Of a DNA stretch of 64,000 bases, positions 23,373-35,150 are shown piece after piece. Numbering within the stretch: the first letter of the stretch is position 1; each line of letters starts with the position of its first letter. Location of the stretch: NCBI GenBank assembly GCA_020284085.1, contig JACEVL010000159.1:692501-756500 (forward strand). The letters run 5' to 3'. This stretch comes from Aporrectodea caliginosa. Its lineage: Eukaryota > Annelida > Clitellata > Crassiclitellata > Lumbricidae. The translations under genes were made by a program, and so were the position numbers. The notes beneath the pieces were generated by a model, which was not told the origin of the DNA, did not search any database, and saw nothing but the letters and a program-made list of their open reading frames with translations.

Positions 23373-24493
23373 CTTTCATGAGGGTGATACGAGTGGGATT
23401 GGAACTGCGCCGATCTCAGTAGCCTACGATTAGGGGTTGATACTTTGGAAGGGTATCGTCAGGGTCTTCGTTCTAGTTCCATTCACTATCACCATCACCA
23501 TCGCCATCATTATGGTCATCAGGGTCGTTATCATCATCACCATCACCATCAACGTCATTCTCATCATCATCCGTGAGCTGGTGCGCAACATATTACTAGT
23601 AACGTTATGCAATGTAATGTAACATTGCCAGACAGTTTATACCCGGGATGATATCCGCGAAATCCAGTGTATTTTTGTTGACAGAGCAATACATCTGCAG
23701 TGTCCAGTGACCATTATCCCAATGTCCACTGTCCATTGTCCCAACGACCATAGCTTTCTCTAGCGACTGCGTGTTGCAGTGCGACCCAGAGCGTCGCAAA
23801 TCAGATAGATAATTCTGTTTTATCGCGTCGCCGCCACCGTCGCCTCCGCCGCCGCCGCCGCCTTGAAGAAGTTCGGCCGCCGTCGCCTTCGCCGCCGCTG
23901 CCGCCGATGATACGACAAAGGCGGCCGTCGATTCGTCCGCACGACCGATTTCCCGGCCGATTCGTCGACGGTCGACTCGACATCGACGCCTTTGACACGA
24001 TCAATTGGACTTCGATTCAAGCGACCGAAGTCTGGTTTCGGTTTTCGCAATGACGCAATTTCGTCTCCGTATACAAAATGCCAACGGCTGTGTAGAATAG
24101 ATTCCCAGTGGACTCCCATAAATGGTACTCAAACCCTCAGCCGCGGCCCGTGGACTTCTGTAAAATAGTTTCTCAGCCATCAACCGCACTTCTGTCCAAT
24201 AGTATCAATACCGTCAGCTGTTCATGGAGTATACTTTGATGTAGTATCCAACCCTAAACCACCCATGGAATTTTATTGAGTATTGAGACACTCGGTAACC
24301 AGATTCTAAAAAAGTATCATATCACTGGCACATGTAGAAGTCGTAGTAGAGAAGATCGGTCAAATTTCACCCGTGATCGAGATGTTATACGATACACGGT
24401 TATTGACGGCTTTGTAGGCACCGAGATATTTGGCAGAGATTTTCAAGTCCCCAATATTTCTAAGGGTCTTAACTCGTTTGCCTTTTGGATATG
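23373..24493. other. Non-coding stretch with ATC-rich and GCC-rich patches
   Basis: CATCACCATC-type repeats occupy about 23480-23575. A GC-rich GCCGCC patch is at about 23826-23910. From 24090 to 24260 there are weak repeats of a TTCT/AATAGT-TCAGC pattern. No coding exon is supported. Confidence 0.45.
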
Positions 24494-26460
24494 TTCAATT
24501 CAATTCAATTCAATTCAATTCAATTCAATTTATTTATTGTTCCCAACAGCATAACAAACATAATGATTAAACACAGCTCTAACATAGTTAAAAGGTACAA
24601 CATGTATGAGAAATGAAAAAGTAAAATGATCAACGAAAAGTAAAACCAGTTAAACACAAGTCAAGATAAGTTACAAAGAGCTAGCACGAGTAGAGTGGAG
24701 TGGGAGCAAATAGGCACCCCAAAGGGACGAGTCCCGCTAAGAGGGGGCCTAAGATAGTACAGTAAAATAATTGAAAGATGACGGAGGTTATTGATAAACA
24801 GAAATAAGGGGAACACTGACTTGTGTGTTAGAGGCGGTAAAGAAAAAGTGAAAAAGGTTTACAATAGTGAATAAGGACTTAACTAAAAACTAAAGACTAT
24901 AATACAAGCTCCAGTGTGTGTGCTCGTAACAGACGCTTAAACCATGGGAGGGTGCTGCAGGTACGGATACTAGGAGGTAGGTTATTCCATAGTAGAGGGC
25001 CTTGATACTTAATAGATAATTTGCGGGTGTTAGTTCTTAAGAGTATTAGTTTATAATCATGTTTGCTTCTTGTAATGGTGGTAGATTGGATGGGGGGGAA
25101 GTAGTCGATGAATGCAGGTGGTAAGAGTTTATTGTGGTACTTATACATAAATTCACAGGTCTGAGTGAACCTTATTTGTGTAATACTTAGGAGTTTAAGT
25201 TCATGAAATAGAGGTTGAGTGTGAGAGTTTACAGGAGATTTGGTTATAATTCGTAGTGCTTTTTTGTGCTATTTTTAATTTGTTTAAGTGAGTGGAATAA
25301 GTGGAGGTCCAGATAAGATTACAATATGTGAAATATGGATAGATGAGTGTGTAGTATAGGTTGATCAGTATCTGAGATGGTAGCAGGTAAGATATCCGGT
25401 TAAGGATGCCAATACTCTTAGTTATTTTTTATTAATTTCATCAATATGTGTGTTCCATTTTAGGTGTTGATCCATATGGACACCGAGGAATTTAGATGAG
25501 TTTACTTGGGGGATATTTACTCCATCTATAGTAATGTGATTCGTGCTGAGTGGTATTTGCTTTTTATTAGATCTGAATACTATAAAGTTGGTTTTAGTGA
25601 GATTAAGCGATAATTTATTAGCCTTAAACCAGTCAGTTGCTGCCTTTAATTCTTGGCTGGCAATTTCGATTAAGCGGTCATAAGAGGCATGAGACAGGAA
25701 AACATTCGTATCATCTGCGAAAAGAATGTAGTGTAAAAGAGTGGATGAGTTGGGTAGGTCATTTATGTATATTAAAAAAGAAGGGGACCAAGGATAGAAC
25801 CCTGGGGCACCCCATAGTTAATGGGTAAAAAGTTGGATAGAACATGATTACAAGAAACTTGCTGTTGGCGAGTTGACAAGTAGCTTTTAAACCAGTTTAA
25901 GGCAGTACTCCTAATTCCATAGTGTTCAAGTTTAGTCAAGAGAATCTTATGATCGACAGTGTCAAAGGCCTTTGCTAGGTCTAAAAAGATACCTAGGGAA
26001 TATTCGTTGTTATCAATAGCAGCAGAAATTTTATCTTGGATATCAATTAGGGACATATATGTTGAGTGCGCTGGTTGGAAGCCGTGCTGAAGGGGGTACA
26101 GGATATTCTTTTGCTTAATGTAGGAGAATAGGCGGTCATACAGTACTTTTTCATAAAATTTTGAGAAAAAAGGTAGTATAGAGATTGGCCGGTAATTGGC
26201 TATTTCGGATTTATTTCCTTGTTTATAGATTGGTAGAACTCTGGCCATCTTAATTTCTAACGGTACCATTCCTTCACTTAATGAGCAGTTTATAACTTCA
26301 GCAAATGGAGCAACCAGGAGGTCCATGACTTGAGACGTTATATAAGGATCGATGTCCTGCTTTCACAGATTTCATTGGACAATTGCATTATTTGCTGTAC
26401 AGTGCTAAATCAGGTCTGAATTTCGCATTCAGTAACACTCTCATACAGAAGTCCTTTGGG
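24494..26460 (-). pseudogene. CR1/L2-like LINE copy with RT and (TTGAA)n tail
   Basis: Minus strand, 5-prime truncated. It begins around VTECEIQT near 26450 and continues in the frame 26326-25772 with INCSLSEGMVPLEIKMARV, YRPISILPFFSKFYEKVL, HGFQPAHSTYMSL, FLDLAKAFDTVDHKIL and YGVPQGSILGPLLF. One frameshift in a T-run near 25772 leads on to IYINDLPNS and the catalytic ILFADDTNVF (about 25705-25735). Then come ELKAATDWFKANKLSLN, SSKFLGVHMD and the C-terminal frame 25148-24897 (MYKYHNKLLPPAFIDYF...QGPLLWNNLPPSIR). The 3-prime untranslated region ends in AATAAATAAATTGAA with about six TTGAA units at 24494-24530. Endonuclease and ORF1 are missing. Few disabling changes suggest a fairly young copy. 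Confidence 0.88.
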
Positions 26461-27160
26461 AGGAAGTAGAGGTAATGGAAGAATAAGCCATAGGGGAAGA
26501 GTAAGAGGAGGAGGCAAAAGCAGGAAAGAGGAAAAGACGGCCGATATGAAATGGAAAAAAGGCGTCAATGGATAATTTCAGTCCCCTACTGATTCGTCTG
26601 AACATCTTGACCGCCGACCACCTGGTATACATCCGCTCCAGCTTCATTTACTCTCTTGTTCCTTTACTTAGCTATTATGGGATTCGCCGGGAGAAAAAAA
26701 TACCAAATCTGAAAAAAAATCACGTTTTAAATGTATGTGGGGTGCTTCACATATTGGGTTTGCTTGTTTGAGCTCGGTCTAGTGATGCTAGCGAATCAAA
26801 TTTTCATTATAATTGAGTAGTACTATGCAAAGTTGATTTATTTGACAAAATGATAAATGAGAAAAGGTAGCTCACGTTGGACTCAGCTTAATCCTTCGTT
26901 TATTTCACTTAGAGGTCTACTCTATTTTTCAGGAGTCTCAATTTTATAAGCAAATAATGAATTTCACAAGTTTTTAATATTCAAGAGTTGCCACTTTATT
27001 TATTTAGAGTTAAACTACGTCGATATGAAATCGTGGTTGTAGACGCCTGAATGAAGTAGGGCCTATACGTTTCTCCGTGGTTAACAAATAAAATAAATTC
27101 TTTGCTAGTTGCGGTAAATTATTGCTATTATTGTAACCGTTGCTTTGTGTTAAGTGTAAC
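26461..27160. other. Non-coding stretch, no feature seen
   Basis: AT-rich, no supported gene or repeat. Confidence 0.4.
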
Positions 27161-27386
27161 AACCTATGCTAATTTCTGTCTACAACAGACAGATGTGAAA
27201 GAAATTAGGATTGTCATGACTAGCTACAGCCTACTTTTTCCTGTGATTCAGTATATCTCATGAGTCGGCATATGTAGCAGGTATGTGTACAATCACAGTT
27301 ACCCTAAGGGGTTTGGCTTTAGAGATATCATAACAATCCTAATTTCTTTCATATCTGTCTATTGTAGGCAGAAACCAGCATTGGTT
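27161..27386. repeat. Inverted repeat with 59-bp arms
   Basis: Arms 27161-27219 and 27328-27386 are complementary at 52 of 59 positions, including an uninterrupted block TGAAAGAAATTAGGATTGT. The spacer is 108 bp and contains its own small CTGTGATT/AATCACAG pair. A transcript would fold into a long hairpin. I see no clear target-site duplication. It may be a MITE, or less likely a hairpin RNA source. Confidence 0.8.
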
Positions 27387-28480
27387 TAATTGGTTAAATT
27401 AATGCAAACGCATTTCAAGCAAATATAGACAATTCGGAAAGTGAATTTAGTACAGATTGCAATATAATTTTTTCTCTCATTATTCATGAATCCTGTTATA
27501 TATAGGCCTATCTTCGTTTAATAAAAACAGACTGACAAATCGCAGTGAGTTATATAATGGAAAGGCGGACAAATCTAATATAATTTTATGGGATACAGTT
27601 GCTGAGGGTTCCGTATACTAAACTAGCGGCTGGAACTGGACAGAATTTTTTATAGTTCATGGAATCTTATATCAAATCTAGACTGCATGTTATTGCAAAG
27701 AAACTGAACTCTTTTAGACTGGAGACGGCTAATGATCTCTGAGATGTCCTTGATGGAATACTTCAGTGTGGAGATCAGTGACGATGATAGCAATAATGAA
27801 GACGCTGCTGATCAGAATGCGGCTAAGGTAACCCAATTGACCATCTCAGGAGACATCTACAAATCTTCTTTACTGTATTGAGTTATGATCGACCTATTTT
27901 TGTACCTGCCTGCAGTGATATATAATTGATGAGCTTCACCTTTTTGTCCGCAGACTCTAATGACGCCATTCCTCTATTGGCCTTGAACTCCTTGTTTGTC
28001 ACACCAGCGTCAATGATTTTTGTTTCACAAACTTCGCCAGTGTGTGTTGAAAGACAAGCAGCACAAACTATGTCCTCGGCCAGAACCAGTGTTTGCTGAA
28101 TCTCATGCAGCCTGATGACAACACAAGCAGTTCAACTATTCAATATCTGCTGAAAGATCTTGTCACACACGTTCTTTAGTCAGAGCAAGCCCCGTCTGTG
28201 AAAGTCGACGAGCTTCACATATCACCATCACCACCATCACGAGAGTGACCAGACTATATCACTCGTAAACAAAGTCACCAAAGTGTTGTGATAATTGTGA
28301 AGACACAGACAAAGTCCAAAGCAGACAAACGCATTAAACGTCTGCAAACGGGATTCTACTTTCATAGGTTTTTGGAGATTTTTAAGACAAATTTGCAAAT
28401 TTGTCCCAGTGGCATCAACAAACCTCAGGATATATTTAACTCAGAAATCCTAGATTTGGGAACTATTCTCTCAGCCTATC
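27387..28480. other. Non-coding stretch, no feature seen
   Basis: No supported gene. Short CATCACCATC run near 28220. Confidence 0.4.
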
Positions 28481-28489
28481 GCCTGTTTT

Positions 28490-29400
28490 TGTTTGTCTTT
28501 CTGCCTTTCTGCCTTTCTCCTCTTCTATTCAGTCTCCGTTTCAAATTCATTTATTTGTCAGTGTCTATGTCTGCGTGTGTGTCTGTCTGCCTGTCTGTCT
28601 CTGAAATAGATTGTTCAAGTCTAGCAATATATGGCTATCCCAGATGCAATTAAAAGCTGTCTGCCTGTGGCGCCTGTCCGTCTGTCTGTTTGTTTGCCTT
28701 TTTATGTCTGTGTATCTGCCTGTGTGTATCATTCTGTCTGTGGACCAACGTGTGACAAATGAACAGCCTTTCATCATTGATTTGGAGCGGTGTTGATATC
28801 CAGCTTCCCGCAGCCTCCTTTTCTCCCTTTCTCCTTTTCATCATCTCTGTCTCTCTTTCTTTTTGTCTCCCTTTCCCCAATCCTCTTTCCTGATCTCTGT
28901 CTGCTCCTTCTTTTTGTTCCCCTTTCCATCTCCTCCTTTTCCTCTATCCGTATCATTCTAGCATGTACTTTCTCTTTCGTCCTGCTCTTGATTACTCCTT
29001 CCTTCTTTTCCACCTTCTACTCCTCCTCCTCCTCCTCCTCCTGTCTCCCTTTCCTCAATCTCCTCTTTCCTGATCTCTGTCTGCTCCTTCCTTTTGTTCC
29101 CCTTTCCATCTCCTCCTTTTCCTCTATCCGTATCATTCTAGCATGTACTTCCTCTTTCTTCCTCTTTTTACCCTTTCCCTTCCCTTCCCTTCTCTTCCAC
29201 AAATCTGCCTCTGTACATAACATCCTCCATTCTCATTTCCAACCTGCTCCCCAACCTCCCCTGGTTACTTCATCTAATCATCCCCTCCTCCTTTTACTCT
29301 TCCCTTCCTTCCCTTCAGTTCTTTCATCCGCATCCTACATCTCTTCCTCTTCTCCATGCGACATTCTCCCAGTTCTCTTCCTTCTCCTCTGAATCTCCAT
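28490..29400. repeat. Pyrimidine-rich tract with a 180-bp duplication
   Basis: CT-rich sequence. A segment of about 100 bp (28881-28978) recurs 180 bp later (29061-29158) with about two differences; both copies contain CCGTATCATTCTAGCATG. The frames across this region are low-complexity. Confidence 0.8.
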
Positions 29401-30512
29401 TCATCCTCCATAAAATACTGTCATGTCCGACTTGTTGAACAACTGTCGGTCGCCAATAGATCTCGTTTTGTCAATTCAAGTCGCTGGCACCGAATCGCTT
29501 GACAGCGATGCTACTGATGCCACTGCGTCTGCTGCTGCTGCTGCTGCTGCTGGCAACAGTCCCCGAATCCGTTTCCATGGAAACTCTTTTGTCTCATTTA
29601 GTCTCGGGCGTTGTATTATAACTGACTGTCCGAATAGAATATTGTGCTAAGCCCTTGCGAGGTCTTCGGTGAGGCGCTGTCAAACCCTCGTTTCGTCGTA
29701 TGTTTAATTCGAGCAGTGCTTAATTAATAATTATGAAGTCTTTGTGTAGTATAAAATGAGATCAATACAGCGCTGTTCTGCGTTCAACCGTTTCTTTGTA
29801 TATGTTATTCTTTCTGATAATCAGCATTATCCATAATCGTAATCCTATCCAAACAGTGAATCAGACATTAACCTTACGTCTAACTAGAACCTAATCCTAA
29901 CCATTACAGTTGAACCTAGTCAGTCAAAATTCTGCCTAACCCTATCTAACTCTGACCGTAGCCACTAGCCACCCTAAATAAACATATCACCATAAATAGC
30001 CATAGCACCATAAGTACCGTTAGCGTTAATAAACCCTGACCCTAACTAACCCTAGGCCTAATACTTAATGATTCGGGACAGCTCCAGGAAATAAGGCATG
30101 AAAAGGCGACATCAGCTATGGACAACAGCAGAGGACAACAACCTCAGTGAATGGGGGACATGATTTAGTAGCAACAGCTATAGATCGCTGCGTAGGACAA
30201 CAGCATGATTAGTTGGCGTGTGACAAGATTTCAGTCCGGGGTCATTAAGTTTCTGCCAATTGGTGGTTGTCTTGGAGACGGCCCCGTCGCTAAGACGGAT
30301 GTCCCGATGAATATTCATGAGTGTTGCGTTCGCCACCTAGTGGTTGGTATCGATTTTGCTCATCTGCTTTTGTTTCTGGGGCGTAGTTCATATCCGGTCA
30401 TATTCGACTGACTTTTGAACTTTAGGCCTAACCGAGTTTCTGATTCTGGAATGTTCGCGATTCGTACCTATGTTTAGCGAGTTTTAAGTTGAATTGGATT
30501 AAACGTAGAATA
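29401..30512. other. Non-coding stretch
   Basis: No supported gene. A CTG/GCT triplet run lies at 29529-29552. From 29840 to 30060 there are scattered CCTAACC and CCCTAA-like words without a regular period. Confidence 0.4.
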
Positions 30513-31572
30513 GGTTAATCTGGATTAGCTTAAGTTATACTAAATTAGATTTGTTTGCACTAAAGTGGGTTCAATTGGTTTACCACCCCCTGGATTTCGA
30601 TTTTGGTTTTACATATCATAACTTGTAATATAGCATTGGATTCAGCATTCATTTCTGCACAGAATGGTATATTTAGTTGTACATTATGTGAATGCACCTC
30701 GAAATTACATCACTTTTAACAACGGAACCCATTAATTAGCAATATTGTATATTATTGCGTACATTTTTGTACTTTTGGATAAACAAATATAAGATTATGT
30801 GTGCTTTGAAACTAATCTATGTATAAAAGATACGCAAAATCATCCCTACACATGTTTATATAGTATAAATGTACATCCATACATATATATATATCCATAC
30901 ATATATATCGGTTTACGTTGTAATGCTGTATTCAGCCAGTTTCACACAGATTACGCGTATTATTATTTATTTTGATCACTTCCGGTATTCAAAAGACAAA
31001 GATGTAGGTATGCAAATGAAGCCCTTCATTCCCTCTAAAGAATGGTATCTTTGTTTCTCTTCCAGGAAGACAAATGAATACACTACAGACAAAAACTAAG
31101 GGGGAGTCCTTCCATTCAGCCATTTTTCACGCATATTACGCGTATTATTATTTATTTTGAGCACTTCCGGTTGTCTCAGGTCAACTCAGTGACCATAGAA
31201 ATGTAGCCCCACATTCCCTCTATAGAATGGTAAAATTTGTGTCTCTTAATATTAAATGACGGATAAGATATAGTCGAAAATCTAGGGGGTGGTATCCACC
31301 CCCCCTCCTCTGGTGCCTCGGGTATATTGGGTATAACTTTTGAACGGTGTGAGATATCATCTCACATTTTACCTCAAAACGTGTGTAAATGAACCCCCTA
31401 CAGCTACCTAAAAGGTCAAATTTTTATTCCATACGGAAACAGTTTGAGATGAAAAAAACCTAGGGGGGGGGGGCAACCACCCCCCCCCTTGGTAGCCCGA
31501 GGGTTAATCTGGATTAGCTTAAGTTATACTAAATTAGATTAGTTTGTACTAAAGTGGGTTCAATTGGTTTAA
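30513..31572. repeat. 70-bp direct repeats flanking about 920 bp
   Basis: The segment 30513-30582 (starting GGTTAATCTGGATTAGCTTA) recurs at 31503-31572 with about three differences. Between them lie two further related blocks sharing ATTACGCGTATTATTATTTA and CACTTCCGGT (about 30950-30985 and 31134-31169). There are also C-run/G-run pairs (TAGGGGGTGG, CCACCCCCCC) near 31288 and 31463. It may be a segmental duplication or an insertion that duplicated a long target. Confidence 0.7.
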
Positions 31573-31756
31573 ATTAGTTTACTTTAGGTTGGATTAGGTT
31601 AGATAAGATTAATGTCTTTTAGATTGGATAACAGATGAGTCGAGGTTAGGTTGAATTAGATTAGGTTGGGCTTACATTGGCTTTGAATAGTTTTGGTAAA
31701 TTTAGTTTAGTTTAGATTAGGTAAGATTAAGATAGCTTAAGATTAAGATAGCTTAA

Positions 31757-31819
31757 CCTTTTAACGACGAGCTGCCTATGGTTTCCCATACATTTTAGTC
31801 CACGCTCGTCGTTAAAGGG
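31757..31819. mobile_element. 63-bp MITE flanked by TTAA
   Basis: The ends CCTTTTAACGACGAGC and (inverted) CCCTTTAACGACGAGC differ at one position, and TTAA lies on both sides (31753-31756, 31820-31823). The flanking host sequence is a direct repeat, AGATTAAGATAGCTTA. A TTAA target suggests a piggyBac- or Kolobok-derived miniature element. Confidence 0.65.
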
Positions 31820-32126
31820 TTAAGATTAAGATAGCTTATTCCCAGGAAAAAATACCTCACATTGAATGATTTCCATGTAAGACATCTGTGCATCCAAGCG
31901 AGGTCGGATAAAGTAAGTAAAATATTTGGTAAGGTAATTTAGTGTAAGGCGAGAAAAGGTGAGACGAAGTAAGGCAACTAAAATGGCTGTAGTCTATTGT
32001 CAATAGTCGTTGAGTGTGTGCGATCACAGAAATAACAGATTTTTAGAGGTAATACCAATGGCGCTAATCCATGAAAGTCCCACGGATGGGGTCATGTTAG
32101 ACTGAAGTGCCAACACAGAAATATCC

Positions 32127-32466
32127 TTGAGAACGAACCACCGCCATCACTACCAACACCATCACTATCATCACCACTACTATCACCACTACTATCACCA
32201 CCATTATCACCACCACCACTATGACCACCAACACTATCATCACCACTACTATCACCACTACTATCACCGCCACTATCACCACCACCACTCTCACCACCAT
32301 CACTATCATCACCACTACTATCACAACCACTAACACCACCACCACGGTACCACCACCACCACCACCACTCTCTCCACCATTACTATCATAACCACTACTA
32401 TCACCACCACCACCACCACCACCACCACCACCACCACTATCACCACCACCAGCATCAGCAGCAGGT
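32127..32466. repeat. ACC/ATC/ACT triplet-rich tract
   Basis: Imperfect CACCAC/TATCAC repeats. Both the His/Tyr-rich plus frame and the Val/Gly-rich minus frame are repeat artefacts. Confidence 0.9.
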
Positions 32467-33190
32467 TGACAATAATTTGTCGTGATTGCTATCATCAGGT
32501 CCAATTAATGTCGACGTCGGTTGGTCCTCAGCGTCCCTGCCATCCATGGACAACCGTTGCTTTTAGCAGTGCTAAAGTTTTCCCAGGGAGACAAGCGATC
32601 ACTGTTATGTGCGAGTTACGCTTAGTTTATCTGCTCGTGATTATAGCTTCTGCATATCATGCCTCTGTCTTCGTCGTCGTCATTATTGTAATCGTTGTAA
32701 TTATCATCATTGTCATCGTTGTCACAGCCGTCGTCTTCATCATCATCGTAATGCCAATTAATAAACGATTCGTATAGCGCCTCATAAACTCCTCTTAAGA
32801 GCGTGGCTGACAAGGGTACCTAACTGATCACAGTACTAAAACCAATGCAACAACTCAGTGACGTCCACGATGGAGAATAAAGAATGTACATGTAGTTGAC
32901 CTGATCTAATTCAAAACAGTATGTAGGCTTAAATGATCAGAAAGGAAGATTCTGCCAAGACCTTGAAGTTTCTATGCATGAGGTGACTCGATGAATTCAT
33001 AGTGTTGTGTAGCGGCTAGGGAGGGACATCTCAAAACCTCAAAAACCCTAACGGGCAACATACCGTATATAGTGAACAGACTGACTCGCAACTCGAGCGT
33101 GCAGCCTCTGATGTAGGCCTATACGTGGGGCAGTTACGACATTCCGACAAGTTTTTAGTTTTCTTTTGCATTCTATTTCGATGTCCCATT
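32467..33190. other. Non-coding stretch
   Basis: No supported gene. An ATC/GTC-rich patch lies at 32660-32750. Confidence 0.4.
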
Positions 33191-33220
33191 GTGCGTTTGC
33201 TAATGGAGTAATAAAGGCTA

Positions 33221-33262
<42 letters not shown>

Positions 33263-33263
33263 A
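33150..33263 (+). repeat. Possible retroelement 3-prime end with (ACTT)n tail
   Basis: GGAGTAATAAAGGCTAT, containing AATAAA, runs directly into about ten ACTT units (33222-33263). This arrangement fits the end of a LINE or SINE on the plus strand. No coding part is seen. Confidence 0.4.
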
Positions 33264-33776
33264 GTCACAGGATCTCAAATCGAATCCATTTATTCACTGA
33301 AGGCCAATGCAAAATGATTAATCATTCAATGTCATCGCTTTTTGTCATCATTGTCGTCGTCTTAAACGTCGTTTTCCCCGCTCTAATGGTCGTCGTCGTC
33401 TTCTTCATCATCATCAGCATCATCATCATAATGGGTTCGTTGTTCGCCAAAAACCTGTTGTTCGGTATTCGGTTGATTTATATCGCGCCAAGACATTTTG
33501 TCTGATAGACGGGATGCTGCTTCCTGCTACTGCAGCTGGGTGATGCGGCGGCGACCTAGGCAACGGGTGATGAGCTAAGAACACCTGCTGCTGCAGTCGC
33601 CGTTGTCTTGTCAGAGGAATTGTCTCCAGCTGCATATTTGTTATGGCACCTTGAACCAAGCGCCTTTGTCTCCACCCGCCCTTCACAGCTTCCATCTGCG
33701 TTTTTCACCCTTTTCCTGGTCGACTTTCTTCCTCTTGTCCACGACAGTCTTTTTTTGCCTTATTTTATATTTATCT
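33264..33776. other. Non-coding stretch
   Basis: No supported gene. A TCATCATC patch lies at 33400-33430. Confidence 0.4.
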
Positions 33777-33932
33777 CACATCCATCCATCCATCTATCCA
33801 TCCATCCATCCATCCATCCATCCATCCATCCATCCATCCATCCATCCATCCATCCATCCATCCATCCATCCATCCATCCATCCATCCATCCATCCATCCA
33901 TCCATCCATCCATCCATCCATCCATCCATCCA
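33777..33932. repeat. (CATC)n microsatellite
   Basis: About 38 CATC units with a single CTAT variant near the start. Confidence 0.97.
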
Positions 33933-34154
33933 TTATTATAATTCTGTCTGTCGCACTCTCTGTCTCTCCGTTTGTTGCGCTCTGTGTCTCCAATCCCTCG
34001 TGCCATCAGTCGTTCTAGTCACGATTCCAGTTTGCCTGCTGATGCGGTCGTCGTTTTTCCCAAGCGATAGGCGCACCTGCATTCCAATTTATGTAACTAA
34101 TGTGCGTTTTCTTGTGCTCTTCTGCCGCTTTCTAGTGACCTCTGGGATCAGGGG

Positions 34155-34530
34155 AGGAGTCACACTTTTGCATAGGACTTTAGCAAAAAAGGAGGTGTTA
34201 CACTGTGCCCTCGGATTTCAGAAAAGAGAAGGAGTTATAATGTGGCCTCCGACTTTAGAAAAGAAAAGGAGTTATAATGTCGCGTTGAACTTTAGAAAGA
34301 GAAGTAGTTAGACTGAGGCCTCGGACTTTAGAAAAGAGAAGGAGTGACACTGTGGCCTGGGACTTTATAAAACAAAAGGAGTTATAATGTGGCCTAGGAC
34401 TTTAGAAAAGAAAAAGAGTTATAATGTGGCCTCGGACTTTGGCAAAGAAGAAGTTACGCTGTGGCCTTGAACTTTAAAAAGAGAAGGAGTTACACTGCGC
34501 ATGGCCTCGCACTTTAGAGACAGTCATGTC
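34155..34530. repeat. Minisatellite, unit about 40 bp
   Basis: About nine degenerate units of the form GGACTTTAGAAAAGAGAAGG followed by AGTTATAATGTGGCCTC. Lengths vary by a few bases and the units drift in sequence. Confidence 0.85.
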
Positions 34531-34605
34531 GCTCCTTTTGGTCTCGGACTTTCAAGTGACAAATCTCTGAATCCTCAGATTAAGGATAAAGAATTAAAGA
34601 TACAT

Positions 34606-35150
34606 TTCAATCAATCAAATAATCAAACAAATTTATTGCCACCGTTTCAACATATGCAAGTATACAAGTTTCCAGGCTCTGATTAGAAGCGCCACAATAG
34701 GACGCCCTGAAAGGATTTAGATCTCGCGCTAACTAGGGACACCTATTATGAGAGTTCCAGTCAAAAACAAAGCCAATTAACATCAAAATTAACAGTACTG
34801 TAAACCAAGGATACGCTGAATAATCATGAGTAGCATAACACGTAGCTTCTCACTGAAGTGAATTAATATCTTAACAATAGATAAATCAAGATATAAATAC
34901 TGACAGGCTACCTAATTAAGGTCATTAATTAAGTAGTAGCGTAGAATTTTCTTGAACATTTGAAAATTGGGTGCATCACGAATGTCCATAGGAAAGTTGT
35001 TTTGTTCCAAATGGCAGCGCCAGCAGATTTAATAGAGAACAGGCGTATTTTATCTTTTATAGACGATCACCTGTAAACCTTTGTCCTTTTCGCTGAGATG
35101 TAAGGTATAAATGGACTTTTACCTGTGGTCTCAGATCATTTTATCTCTGG
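34606..35150 (-). mobile_element. LINE 3-prime end with (TGATT)n tail
   Basis: On the minus strand RLFSIKSAGAAIWN, then in a shifted frame NNFPMDIRDAPNFQMFKKILRYYLI, is the C-terminal tail of a CR1/L2-like RT protein. The untranslated part contains GGCAATAAATTTG and ends in TGATT units at about 34606-34640. It is strongly 5-prime truncated; the upstream limit near 35150 is approximate. Confidence 0.65.

Noticed and set aside
23820..23910. GCC-rich patch as CpG island, promoter or polyalanine/polyarginine exon
   Set aside because: Only about 90 bp, no TATA or initiator pattern and no plausible exon; more likely a triplet repeat.
28790..29392. 200-codon Leu/Ser/Phe-rich frame
   Set aside because: Translated CT-rich tract without hydrophobic periodicity or homology; the minus-strand Lys/Glu-rich frames are equally artefactual.
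29840..30060. CCTAACC/CCCTAA words as an interstitial telomere array
   Set aside because: No regular 6-bp period; the words are scattered and mixed with other sequence.
32097..32504. Val/Gly-rich minus frame and His/Tyr-rich plus frame
   Set aside because: Triplet-repeat artefacts of ACC/ATC units.
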